A stretch of 41,589 nt of DNA from NCBI GenBank assembly GCA_037383845.1, contig JARRON010000032.1, positions 1 to 41,589 of the forward strand, given 5' to 3'. This document shows, piece by piece, positions 25,134 to 32,082 of the stretch. Both the position numbers and the translations under genes were made by a program. Positions within the stretch are counted from its first letter, which is position 1. Every line of letters begins with the position of its first letter. The notes beneath the pieces were generated by a model, which saw only the letters and a list, made by a program, of their open reading frames with translations, had not been told where the DNA came from and searched no databases. The DNA is from JARRON01 sp037383845. GTDB lineage: Bacteria > Pseudomonadota > Gammaproteobacteria > Steroidobacterales > XN24.

Positions 25134-25628
25134 CTACATGTCCTCCACCACGGCGATGCAGGCGATCTCGACCCGCGCGCCGAGGGCAAGCCCGCTCACC
25201 GCCACCGCGCTTCGCGCCGGCTTGTTGTCGGGGAAGAACTGGCCGTAGACCTCGTTCATGGCGGCCCACTCCGAAATGTCTGCGAGGAACACGGTGCACT
25301 TGATGACCCGGTCCATGGAGGACCCGTGCCGCTCTACCGCGGCCTTGATCTTCTCCATGGCGGCAAAGGTCTCAGGCCCGATGCCGCCCGGCGCCAGTTC
25401 CGGGGTTCCGGCCCGGTTTCCCAGCATCCCGGACAGGTACAGGAAGGGACCGGCCTTGACGGCCTCGGAGAACGGCAGATCCCTGTCGCCGGCAGCGGAA
25501 GAAGCGAAGAACTCGGGCTCGTGATGTTCCGCCGGCGCCGGCGGGGACACCAGCCAAATGACCGTCGCGGCGACAACTGTAAATACGGCTCGGCGCACAC
25601 TCACTGTGGATTCCTCGAAGAAGTTCAT
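25134..25628 (-). CDS. Exported RidA/YjgF-family protein
   Basis: 164 residues. The C-terminal 125 residues are a RidA fold: FSEAVKAGPFLYLSGMLG, ETFAAMEKIKAAVERHG, DRVIKCTVFLADISEWAAMNEVYGQFF, and ARSAVAVSGLALGARVEIACIAV, which carries the Arg that binds the carboxylate in enamine/imine deaminases. Unlike cytosolic RidA it starts with a hydrophobic segment (AVFTVVAATVIWLVS) and PAPAEHHE, an apparent signal peptide. Exported members exist but their substrate is unknown. A start a few residues later (GTG at about 25601) is possible. No operon partner is apparent. Confidence 0.85.
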   Translation of the reverse strand: MNFFEESTVSVRRAVFTVVAATVIWLVSPPAPAEHHEPEFFASSAAGDRDLPFSEAVKAGPFLYLSGMLGNRAGTPELAPGGIGPETFAAMEKIKAAVERHGSSMDRVIKCTVFLADISEWAAMNEVYGQFFPDNKPARSAVAVSGLALGARVEIACIAVVEDM

Positions 25629-25842
25629 CGACTGCTACGCCAAGGCTAGGACAGTTCACTCCGCCGGGCCAGCGCGGCGTGCCGATGCGCCCTGCCGAGC
25701 CACAAGCACGGCGTGGTGGTCCCGGAGGGTCATCCGGCCGGCAGCCTGCAACGGGATATGTCTTTCTTGCCCCGGGGCGGCGCAGCATCGCCCGGGGGCT
25801 GCTATAGTCGCCGCCCCAATTCCGGGGGCCCGGACGCCCGAC
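25629..25842. promoter_or_regulatory. Intergenic region, probable divergent promoters
   Basis: 214 bases between the divergent RidA-like and srkA genes. GCTATAGTCGCC at about 25800-25811 contains TATAGT, a good -10 box for srkA, but I found no matching -35 at proper spacing. Nothing else is recognised. Confidence 0.35.
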
Positions 25843-26804
25843 ATGACCGTCGATTCCAGGAACACCCTGGCCTACCAGGAGCTGACGCCGGACGAGGTGC
25901 TGGCCGCCGTCGAGAGCCTGGGTCTGACCTGCGACGGGCGTCTTCTTGCGCTCAACAGCTACGAGAACCGTGTCTACCGGGTCGGCCTGGAGGATGCCCC
26001 ACCGGTCGTGGCCAAGTTCTATCGGCCGGGCCGGTGGAGCGACGCGGCTATCGAGGAAGAGCACGGGTTCGCGCTGGAACTGGCAAGACACGAGGTACCC
26101 GTGGTCCCGCCGGCGATGCATGGCGGGCGGACGTTGCACCACCTGGACGCATTCCGCTTTGCGGTCTACCCGTGCCACGGGGGCCGGGCGCCGGAGCTGG
26201 ACGACGGCGCGCTGCTTGAGCAGCTGGGCCGCTTCGTCGCCCGCATCCATGCCGTCGGCGCGGCAGGCCGGTTCGCTCACCGGCCTGCCCTCGACGTGGA
26301 CCGTCTCGGCCGGGCGTCCCGGGACTTCCTGCTGGAGAACGACTGGACCTGCTGGCCGGCATCGAGAACGGCTGGCGGGAGACCGGGCGCCTTTCACTTG
26401 TCAGGATTCACGGCGACTTCCATCCCGGCAATGTACTCGTGCGGGACCAGCAGGTGCACATCGTCGACCTGGATGACACCTCCACTGGCCCCGCCATCCA
26501 GGACCTGTGGATGTTTCTCTCCGGCGGACGGACCGAGCAGGAATCCCAGCTCGCCGCGCTTCTGTCCGGCTATACGGACTTCCGGGACTTCGACCCGGTC
26601 GAGCTCAACCTGGTGGAGCCGCTTCGTACCCTGCGCATGATGCACTACGCCGCCTGGCTGGCCCGGCGCTGGGAAGACCCGGCGTTCCAGCGGGCCTTTC
26701 CATGGTTCGGCACCGTGCGCTACTGGGAGGACCACGTGCTGGCCTTGCGCGAACAGCTGGCCGCGCTGCAGGAACCGCCCCCGGCCTGGCACGACCGGAG
26801 CTAG
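25843..26804 (+). pseudogene. srkA: SrkA/YihE-type stress-response kinase, frameshifted
   Basis: An APH-fold kinase gene whose two halves are in different frames. From the ATG at 25843 the frame reads TLAYQELTPDEVLAAVESLG, LLALNSYENRVYRVG and VAKFYRPGRWSDAAIEEEH, then FLLENDW near 26345. Beyond that, family sequence continues in another frame: LDLLAGIENGWRETG, the catalytic HGDFHPGNVL, VHIVDLDD and GPAIQDLWMFLSGG, to the TAG at 26804. The span is 962 nt, one short of 321 codons, so one lost base near 26336-26350 explains it. As written, translation would stop at 26640 without the catalytic loop. Either a recent mutation or an assembly error; the rest is intact. In E. coli SrkA counters MazF toxicity and serves the Cpx response. 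Confidence 0.88.
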
Positions 26805-26881
26805 CCCGCATCCGCAGGAACCGCCGGCCCCGGTTGTTATCCTTTGGTTTGCCCGCATCAACACCCGGAGTCCCCGCCGAC

Positions 26882-27949
26882 ATGAGCCTGCCCGTCCTGC
26901 CATCGGTCCTTCGGCGGTGTGTCCTGGCGCTTGTCTCAACAGTAGCGTTGCAGCACTGGCCTGCTGAAGCCCTGGCCGCGAAGACCGACGTCGTATTCCT
27001 GGAAAACGGCGACCGTATCACCGGAGAGTTCAAGCGCCTGGAACGAGGCCAGCTGGTCTGGAGCACCGACTCGATGGGAACGCTCAGCATCGAGTGGGCC
27101 GACGTAGCCGGCATCCGGAGCCGCTTCCGCCTTCAGGCGGAACTGGCGAGCGGCGCGCGCTATGTCGGATTTGCCCTGCCGGCAGAGGGGTCCGGCCGGA
27201 TTCGGCTGGGCGACTTTCCCGACAGCGAGGACGGGCCGGAGCTCCTGATGACCCGGGTCGTCCGGATCAACCGGCTGGACGAAGGCAACCTCATTGATCG
27301 ATCGGACGGCTACGTCAACTTTGGCTACGACTACACGAAGGCCACCAGCATCACCACCCTTCGGCTTGCCGCCGGAATCGGGGCGCGGCGCGACGATTTT
27401 TCCTGGAACGTCGACGGCAGCCTCAGGGTCACCGACTCGGCCGGAGAGAGTTCCTCCGAGCGGGCCTTGCTGGGCGGCGTGTTCACCCGCTTCCTCGCGG
27501 ACCGCTGGTATCGCCGGTACATCCTCAACTTCGAGCGGAACGACGAGCTCGGCCTGGACCTGCGAACCCTGGCCGGCGGCCTCGGGGGACGTTACCTTCT
27601 GCAGACCAATCAGTACGAATGGTCCCTCCTGGGAGGCCTGGCCCTCACCCGGGAAGAGTTCGAGGACGCCGGTCCCGCCCAGAACCTCGAGCTTGTTTTT
27701 GGCACGGACTTCGCCTGGTATCTCTACAACTTCCCGAAAACGGACGTTACCGCGAGCGTCTACGTCCTCCCCAGCCTGACCGACGGCGGCCGCTACCGGG
27801 CCCAGTCGGATGTCCGGGCCAGGCGGGAACTCGTATCGGACCTGTTCTTCGAACTCAGCTTCTACGGTACCTACGACAGCGAGCCCGGCGAGTCTGCCGA
27901 CACGGACTTCGACTACGGCGTCACGTCCTCCCTGGGGTATTCCTTCTGA
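26882..27949 (+). CDS. DUF481-family outer-membrane beta-barrel protein
   Basis: 355 residues. A signal peptide (hydrophobic to about residue 25, ALAAKTD at the cleavage region) is followed by DVVFLENGDRITGEFKRLERGQLVWSTDSMGTLSIEW, a small beta domain often found before DUF481. The rest is a series of amphipathic strands with aromatic turns (YVNFGYDYTKATSITTL, WYRRYILNFERNDELG, FAWYLYNFPKTDVTASVYVLPSL), ending in GVTSSLGYSF, with the terminal Phe that marks outer-membrane barrels. Function unknown; probably a porin-like or structural barrel. The ATG at 26882 is chosen because the signal peptide starts there. Confidence 0.85.
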   Translation: MSLPVLPSVLRRCVLALVSTVALQHWPAEALAAKTDVVFLENGDRITGEFKRLERGQLVWSTDSMGTLSIEWADVAGIRSRFRLQAELASGARYVGFALPAEGSGRIRLGDFPDSEDGPELLMTRVVRINRLDEGNLIDRSDGYVNFGYDYTKATSITTLRLAAGIGARRDDFSWNVDGSLRVTDSAGESSSERALLGGVFTRFLADRWYRRYILNFERNDELGLDLRTLAGGLGGRYLLQTNQYEWSLLGGLALTREEFEDAGPAQNLELVFGTDFAWYLYNFPKTDVTASVYVLPSLTDGGRYRAQSDVRARRELVSDLFFELSFYGTYDSEPGESADTDFDYGVTSSLGYSF

Positions 27950-28003
27950 ACGCCGGGAAGCTTCGGGAATCCCCTATGGCCCGGCCCGCCGGCGGCACGG
28001 AGG

Positions 28004-28396
28004 ATGACTAGTTCATTTCTCCGCGTATCGTCTGTCGTCGTGACCCTCGCCACCCCCCGCCTCCGGCGCGAGTTCCGCACCATGGAGCACATGGTGCAGA
28101 TCTACTGCGAGCACCACCATCCCGGGGACGGGCCCTGCGAGGACTGCCGGCGGTTCCTGGCCTACGCCGAGAAACGCCTGGAGAAGTGTCCCTACGGCGA
28201 GGCCAAGCCCACGTGCGCCAGGTGCCCTGTTCACTGCTACAAGCGCCAGCAGCGGGAGCAGGCGCGGGAGATCATGCGGTTCGCCGGACCCCGCATGAGC
28301 TATCGGCATCCATGGCTGGCACTGATGCACGTGCTGGACAAGGTTCGGCGCGTGGAGCACCCGATGGCGCTGCGCGCGCGGCGGCGCCGTCGCTGA
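28004..28396 (+). CDS. ygbA: YgbA-family (nitrous oxide-stimulated promoter) protein
   Basis: Up to 130 residues. The family core is RLRREFRTMEHMVQIYCEHHH, CEDCRRFLAYAEKRLEKCPYG, KPTCARCPVHCYK, REQAREIMRFAGPRMSYRHPWLALMHVLD. The Cys pairs suggest a metal or Fe-S site. In E. coli ygbA is induced by nitric oxide through NsrR. The start is uncertain: the ATG at 28004 has GGAGG directly against it (too close), a GTG at 28040 lacks a ribosome site, and the ATG at 28082 would cut the conserved RRE-RT segment. I keep 28004 provisionally. I see no NsrR-like palindrome upstream. Confidence 0.82.
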   Translation: MTSSFLRVSSVVVTLATPRLRREFRTMEHMVQIYCEHHHPGDGPCEDCRRFLAYAEKRLEKCPYGEAKPTCARCPVHCYKRQQREQAREIMRFAGPRMSYRHPWLALMHVLDKVRRVEHPMALRARRRRR

Positions 28397-28498
28397 ACCC
28401 CGGCAGTACCCTGACGGCCTCCAACTGACTCCGGGTTGGTGCTAGCATCGAAAGACACTTCTGTCGGGGCGACCGCCCCCGCTAAATGTATTTGAATC

Positions 28499-29242
28499 AT
28501 GCCTAGCGACAAGCTCGACCGACGCCTGTTCCTCAAGCTTTGCGCCAGCGCCGGCGTGATGGTGGCCGCGGATCCCGGACGGCTCGCCCGGGCCGCCGGG
28601 TCGCTGGAGACGGGGCAGCCCGCACGCCTCGTCGACACCAACGGGCAGCCCCTGCGCTGCTCCGAGCTGGAGGTCGGGACAAACTACGTCTTCCACTACC
28701 CCTACGTGTCCACGCCGTGCTTCCTGCTCAACCTGGGCAAACCGGCCGAGCCGGGGGAGGAACTCACGACCCGGGACGGCCGCCAGTACCGGTGGCGAGG
28801 CGGTGTGGGACCCCGCCATTCCATCGTGGCGTTCTCTGCCATCTGCGCCCACAAGATGAGCTACCCGACGAAGACGGTCAGTTTCATCAACTACCGCCAC
28901 GGGGCCACGCCGTATACGGACAGCGAGTTCAAGCCGGCCAGGGGTGAGCAGGTGATTTACTGCTGCTCTGAGGGCAGCGTCTACGACCCGGCCCGGGGAT
29001 CCCGGGTCCTGGGCGGACCGGCTCCCCAGCCGCTGGCAGCCATCGCGCTGGATTACGACGCCGACGGCGACTGCCTGGCCGCCACCGGGGTGTACGGGGC
29101 CGACATGTTCGAGACGTTCTTCGAGAAGTTCGGCTTCCAGCTCGCGATGCAGCTCAACGGGGCGGACTTCCGAAGCCCCGTGGGCGCCACCACACTGGTG
29201 GAGCCCCTGGAGAACTTCACCCGTAACACCAGCGTCTGCTAG
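28499..29242 (+). CDS. Tat-exported Rieske-like protein with an altered cluster ligand
   Basis: 247 residues. The N-terminus has a twin-arginine signal (DRRLFLKLCASAGVMVAA). The Rieske-like region has ICAHKMSYP, giving the first Cys-x-His ligand pair. About 50 residues later, where a Rieske protein has C-P-C-H-G-S-x-F-D, this one reads C-C-S-E-G-S-V-Y-D, so the second histidine ligand is Glu and the disulfide Cys is Ser. LGGPAPQPLAAIALDYD is a typical Rieske end. The cluster may be unusual or absent. A C-terminal extension of about 60 residues ends in NTSVC. Its TAG stop overlaps the ankyrin gene stop in CTAG. The codons TGC TGC TCT GAG were read directly. Confidence 0.75.
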   Translation: MPSDKLDRRLFLKLCASAGVMVAADPGRLARAAGSLETGQPARLVDTNGQPLRCSELEVGTNYVFHYPYVSTPCFLLNLGKPAEPGEELTTRDGRQYRWRGGVGPRHSIVAFSAICAHKMSYPTKTVSFINYRHGATPYTDSEFKPARGEQVIYCCSEGSVYDPARGSRVLGGPAPQPLAAIALDYDADGDCLAATGVYGADMFETFFEKFGFQLAMQLNGADFRSPVGATTLVEPLENFTRNTSVC

Positions 29243-29988
29243 CCGCCGCTGGTCGGAGCCTTGACGAGACGGGCCGCCCGGGTGTGGCCACGGGTGCGGG
29301 CCACCGCCTCGGCCGTCATCCCCATGTAGTTGGCGATGTCCGGCCTCGCGCCGTGCTCCAGCAGCAGCCGGATGGTTTCCACGTCGCCATCCGCGGCGGC
29401 CAGGTGCAGGGCGGTGTTCCCGGACTCCTCCTGGTTGTTCACGTCCACGTGGCCCTGCTCGAGCAACACCCGGGCCGTGTCCAGGTAGTGTCCGTCCACG
29501 GCCCGCATGAGAGGCGTCCAGCCGTAGACGTCCCGGGCGTTGCAGTTCGCGCCGGCCGCCAGCAGCTCGGCGACGGCCTCCGTGCGGCCCTTCGCCGAGG
29601 CCACCAGCAGTGCCGTCCATCCAAGGGATGCCCTGGCCTCCAGCTCAGCCCCGGCGGCCACGAGGCGGTCCACCACATCCGGGTTTCCGCCGGCGGCCGC
29701 ATACATCAGCGGCGTGCCGCCGTTCGGGTTCTCCGCGTTGACCTCCGCGCCGGCCGCAAGGAGTTCTTTCACCAGCTCCGGATCGCCGGACTGGGCGGCC
29801 ACCATCAGGGCCGTACGCCCGGAGTCGGCGCCGGTATCCGGATCCTCCACCGTGCCCAGCATCTGTTTGAGCTGCGCCACGTCACCCTTTCTCAGGGCCT
29901 CGTACCAGCCCGCCTCAGGGGCTTCCCCCCGGGCGGTCAGCGGCAGGCACATCAGTAATGCAGCAATGAGCAGCGCGGTTCTGGCCAT
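29239..29988 (-). CDS. Periplasmic ankyrin-repeat protein
   Basis: 249 residues. A signal peptide (MARTALLIAALLMCLPLTARG, probably cut after GEA) is followed by about six ankyrin repeats recognisable by GRTALMVAAQSGDPELVKELLAAGAEVN, GGTPLMYAAAGGNPDVVDRLVAAGAE, GWTALLVASAKGRTEAVAELL, GWTPLMRAVDGHYLDTARVLL and NTALHLAAADGDVETIRLLLEHGA. Such proteins bind partner proteins; several periplasmic ones accompany catalases, but none is here. I chose the ATG at 29988 because it opens the signal peptide; a start at 30033 adds 15 residues. It ends in CTAG shared with the Rieske-like gene. Confidence 0.88.
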   Translation of the reverse strand: MARTALLIAALLMCLPLTARGEAPEAGWYEALRKGDVAQLKQMLGTVEDPDTGADSGRTALMVAAQSGDPELVKELLAAGAEVNAENPNGGTPLMYAAAGGNPDVVDRLVAAGAELEARASLGWTALLVASAKGRTEAVAELLAAGANCNARDVYGWTPLMRAVDGHYLDTARVLLEQGHVDVNNQEESGNTALHLAAADGDVETIRLLLEHGARPDIANYMGMTAEAVARTRGHTRAARLVKAPTSGG

Positions 29989-30060
29989 GGGTTCCGGGGC
30001 GACGATCCTGGCAAGGCGGAGAAGTCTAACCAAAGGGACGGGCGCATCGCTACGCCCGGA

Positions 30061-30098
30061 CGAAAACGGGGGCGCCGAGGCGCCCCCGCGTGTTTTCG
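30061..30098 (-). terminator. Terminator of the formate dehydrogenase operon
   Basis: An inverted repeat of nine G/C pairs (30068-30076 with 30079-30087), flanked by CGAAAAC and GTTTTCG, which also pair. On the minus strand the hairpin runs into GTTTTCG. It lies 14 nt beyond the fdhC stop. Confidence 0.8.
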
Positions 30099-30111
30099 CC
30101 GAAGAAGCGGG

Positions 30112-31170
30112 TCAGGCCCGGGCGGCCTGCGAGCCCGCCGGCGCGCCCTTGTCCTTGCGCGCGCCGGACTTGACCTCTTCGTACCAGAGGTTGTGGTGAT
30201 GCTTCGCCCACTCCTCGTCCACTTCGCCGGTCCACATGCCCTCGAAGGATCCCTCGTTGCCGAGGGTGCCGAGATACATGTGACCGAAGGAGAACGCCAC
30301 GAGCAGAGTACCGCTGATGGCGTGGGCAATGTTGGCCAGCTGCATGGTCGAGCGCTCCCAGCCCATGTTCGGGAACAGGAGGTAGAAGCCCGACCAGATC
30401 AGGACGATGGCGCCGAAGAACAGCAGCCAGTACCAGATCTTCTCGCCGGCGTTGACGAAGCCGGCAGGCGGGTGCTCGCCTCGGCCGCCCACGTAACCGC
30501 CGCCCATCATCAACCACTTCAGATCGTGCGCCCGGGGGATGTTGTCACCCATCCAGGGCAGAACCATGAGTACCAGGCCGACGGAGAACGGGATGGCCAG
30601 GTAATCGTGCACCGGCTTGGCGAAATTCGCCCAGGCCGCGAAGGCCTCCTTGCCGATCAGGGGGATCACCAGGGCCTTGCCCAGCAGAAGGCTGAGGCCC
30701 GTGATGGCCAGGATGATGAACAGGATGGCGGTATACCAGTGGATCACCCGCTCGAAGAGGCTCCACCGGGTGATGGTGTTGCCGCTTCTGTGTTCCAGCT
30801 TGACCGTTCCGAAAATGAGCTGGAACAGGATGATTGCCACGATGACGCCGAGAAGAATCCATCCGGAGTACGTCACGACGGGGCCCTGGCGGATGGACTG
30901 CCAGACCTCGCCGCCGCTCTGGATCAGGACGTTGGTTTCCTGTCCGCTGACGGTCGTCGTTCCTTCCACGCCCCGACGCGCTTCCCGCCAGGTCTCGGCG
31001 CGGGGATTAACTTGCTGGGAGCTTTCCTGCGCGAAACTGGGCTCGCTCATAAGGGCCCCGGTAAACGGGAGCCCGACCGAGGCAACGATGATCGCCACGA
31101 GGGCGATGATCATTCCGCGGCGGCGACGCTTCGAGCGCGTCGCTTCGTTGCTCTGTGCGTGATCGACCAT
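30112..31170 (-). CDS. fdhC: Formate dehydrogenase cytochrome b subunit (gamma)
   Basis: 352 residues, inner membrane. It anchors the enzyme and passes electrons to quinone through two b haems. After an N-terminal helix (IIALVAIIVASVGLPFTGALM) and a periplasmic loop of about 70 residues come the four core helices. Haem-ligand histidines are in LFERVIHWYTAILF, FAKPVHDYLAIPF and ANIAHAISGTLLVAFSFGHMYLG; the enzyme motif GKEAFAAWANFAKP is also present. The long N-terminal extension is seen in many FDH gamma subunits outside enterics. The C-terminus is Ala/Lys-rich. It is the last gene of the operon, 29 nt after the lipoprotein gene, with a terminator behind it. Confidence 0.93.
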   Translation of the reverse strand: MVDHAQSNEATRSKRRRRGMIIALVAIIVASVGLPFTGALMSEPSFAQESSQQVNPRAETWREARRGVEGTTTVSGQETNVLIQSGGEVWQSIRQGPVVTYSGWILLGVIVAIILFQLIFGTVKLEHRSGNTITRWSLFERVIHWYTAILFIILAITGLSLLLGKALVIPLIGKEAFAAWANFAKPVHDYLAIPFSVGLVLMVLPWMGDNIPRAHDLKWLMMGGGYVGGRGEHPPAGFVNAGEKIWYWLLFFGAIVLIWSGFYLLFPNMGWERSTMQLANIAHAISGTLLVAFSFGHMYLGTLGNEGSFEGMWTGEVDEEWAKHHHNLWYEEVKSGARKDKGAPAGSQAARA

Positions 31171-31199
31171 TGGCCAGATCCCTCCTGTAATGGGCGCCG

Positions 31200-31418
31200 T
31201 CAGTTACCGGAGTCTACGGCAGTCTGCCGGTCCGTCTGGCCCCGCTCGAAACGCTGCCTCATCTGCTCGTTGTAGTCGGCGGAGTCCGCCTTCGCGAGCA
31301 GATCGTCCTTGGTGCCCTTGTAGACGCCAGGTTCGTACACGGTGACTTGATTAGCTTCGCTGCAGCCGGAGGTCAGCAGACCGACGGCCATGACGAGCGC
31401 GAGTTTTGAAGTTTTCAT
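31200..31418 (-). CDS. Small lipoprotein of the formate dehydrogenase operon
   Basis: 72 residues. The signal peptide MKTSKLALVMAVGLLTSGC ends in a lipobox with Cys19 as the lipidation site. The rest (VTVYEPGVYKGTKDDLLAKADS, then a charged helix with RQRFERGQTDRQ) has no known domain, but a short lipoprotein in this position recurs in FDH loci. It may bind the periplasmic face of the enzyme or help assembly; this is inference. A strong hairpin without a T-run separates it from fdhB upstream, so its mRNA level may differ from that of fdhAB. Confidence 0.85.
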   Translation of the reverse strand: MKTSKLALVMAVGLLTSGCSEANQVTVYEPGVYKGTKDDLLAKADSADYNEQMRQRFERGQTDRQTAVDSGN

Positions 31419-31444
31419 TTTCCTTCCCGTGCCTTTGGCGGAGA

Positions 31445-31470
31445 GGCCCGGGGGCGGGTGCCCCCGGGCC
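31445..31470. promoter_or_regulatory. Intra-operon hairpin between fdhB and the lipoprotein gene
   Basis: A perfect 11-bp stem, GGCCCGGGGGC with GCCCCCGGGCC, and a 4-nt loop, 8 nt after the fdhB stop. On the transcribed minus strand no T-run follows, so it is more likely an mRNA-stability or processing element than a full terminator. Confidence 0.6.
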
Positions 31471-31477
31471 AGACCGG

Positions 31478-32068
31478 TTAGCCCTTGGCGCCGTACGCGG
31501 CTTCCCAGCCCCAGGTCTGGGGCCGGCCGCTGCGGGCCAGGACCCGCTCGCGGTAGATGTCGGCGACCATGTCACCGTCACCTGCCAGCAGCGCCTTGGT
31601 GGAACACATCTCCGCGCACAGCGGCAGCTTGCCCTCGGCAATACGGTTGCGGCCGTACTTCTCGAACTCCGCCTGGGAGGTGTCCTCGAGAGGACCGCCA
31701 GCGCAGAAGGTGCACTTGTCCATCTTGCCGCGGACCCCGAAAGCCTCCTTCTGGGGATACTGCGGCGCGCCGAAGGGGCACGCGTAGAAGCAGTAGCCGC
31801 AGCCGATGCAGAGGTCCTTGTCGTGCAGCACGATGCCGTCGTCGGTGGTGTAGAAACAGTCCACCGGGCACACGGCCGCACAGGGTGCGTCCGTGCAGTG
31901 CATACACGCGACGGAAATGGACTTTTCGCCGGGGACGCCATCATCGAGAGTCACGACCCGGCGGCGGTTCACGCCCCAGGGCACCTCGTTCTCGTTCTTG
32001 CACGCGGTTACGCAACCGTTGCACTCGATGCAGCGCTCGGCATCACAAAGGAACTTCATCCTTGCCAT
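31478..32068 (-). CDS. fdhB: Formate dehydrogenase iron-sulfur subunit (beta)
   Basis: 196 residues. It carries electrons from the molybdenum subunit to the cytochrome through four 4Fe-4S clusters. The four Cys groups are CIECNGCVTACKNE, CMHCTDAPCAAVCPVDCF, CIGCGYCFYACPFG, and a split site with CTFC and CAEMC. GKMDKCTFCAGGPLEDTSQAEFEKYGRNRI is typical of the FDH3-type beta chain. There is no C-terminal membrane helix, unlike E. coli FdnH, so membrane attachment depends on FdhC. The gap to fdhA is 14 nt. Confidence 0.94.
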   Translation of the reverse strand: MARMKFLCDAERCIECNGCVTACKNENEVPWGVNRRRVVTLDDGVPGEKSISVACMHCTDAPCAAVCPVDCFYTTDDGIVLHDKDLCIGCGYCFYACPFGAPQYPQKEAFGVRGKMDKCTFCAGGPLEDTSQAEFEKYGRNRIAEGKLPLCAEMCSTKALLAGDGDMVADIYRERVLARSGRPQTWGWEAAYGAKG

Positions 32069-32082
32069 GATTCAGAACTCCT

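Noticed and set aside
25713..26219. Alternative plus-strand frame within srkA.
   Set aside because: Arg/Gly-rich shadow frame with no family features; only the part after about 26343 in this frame is real srkA sequence.
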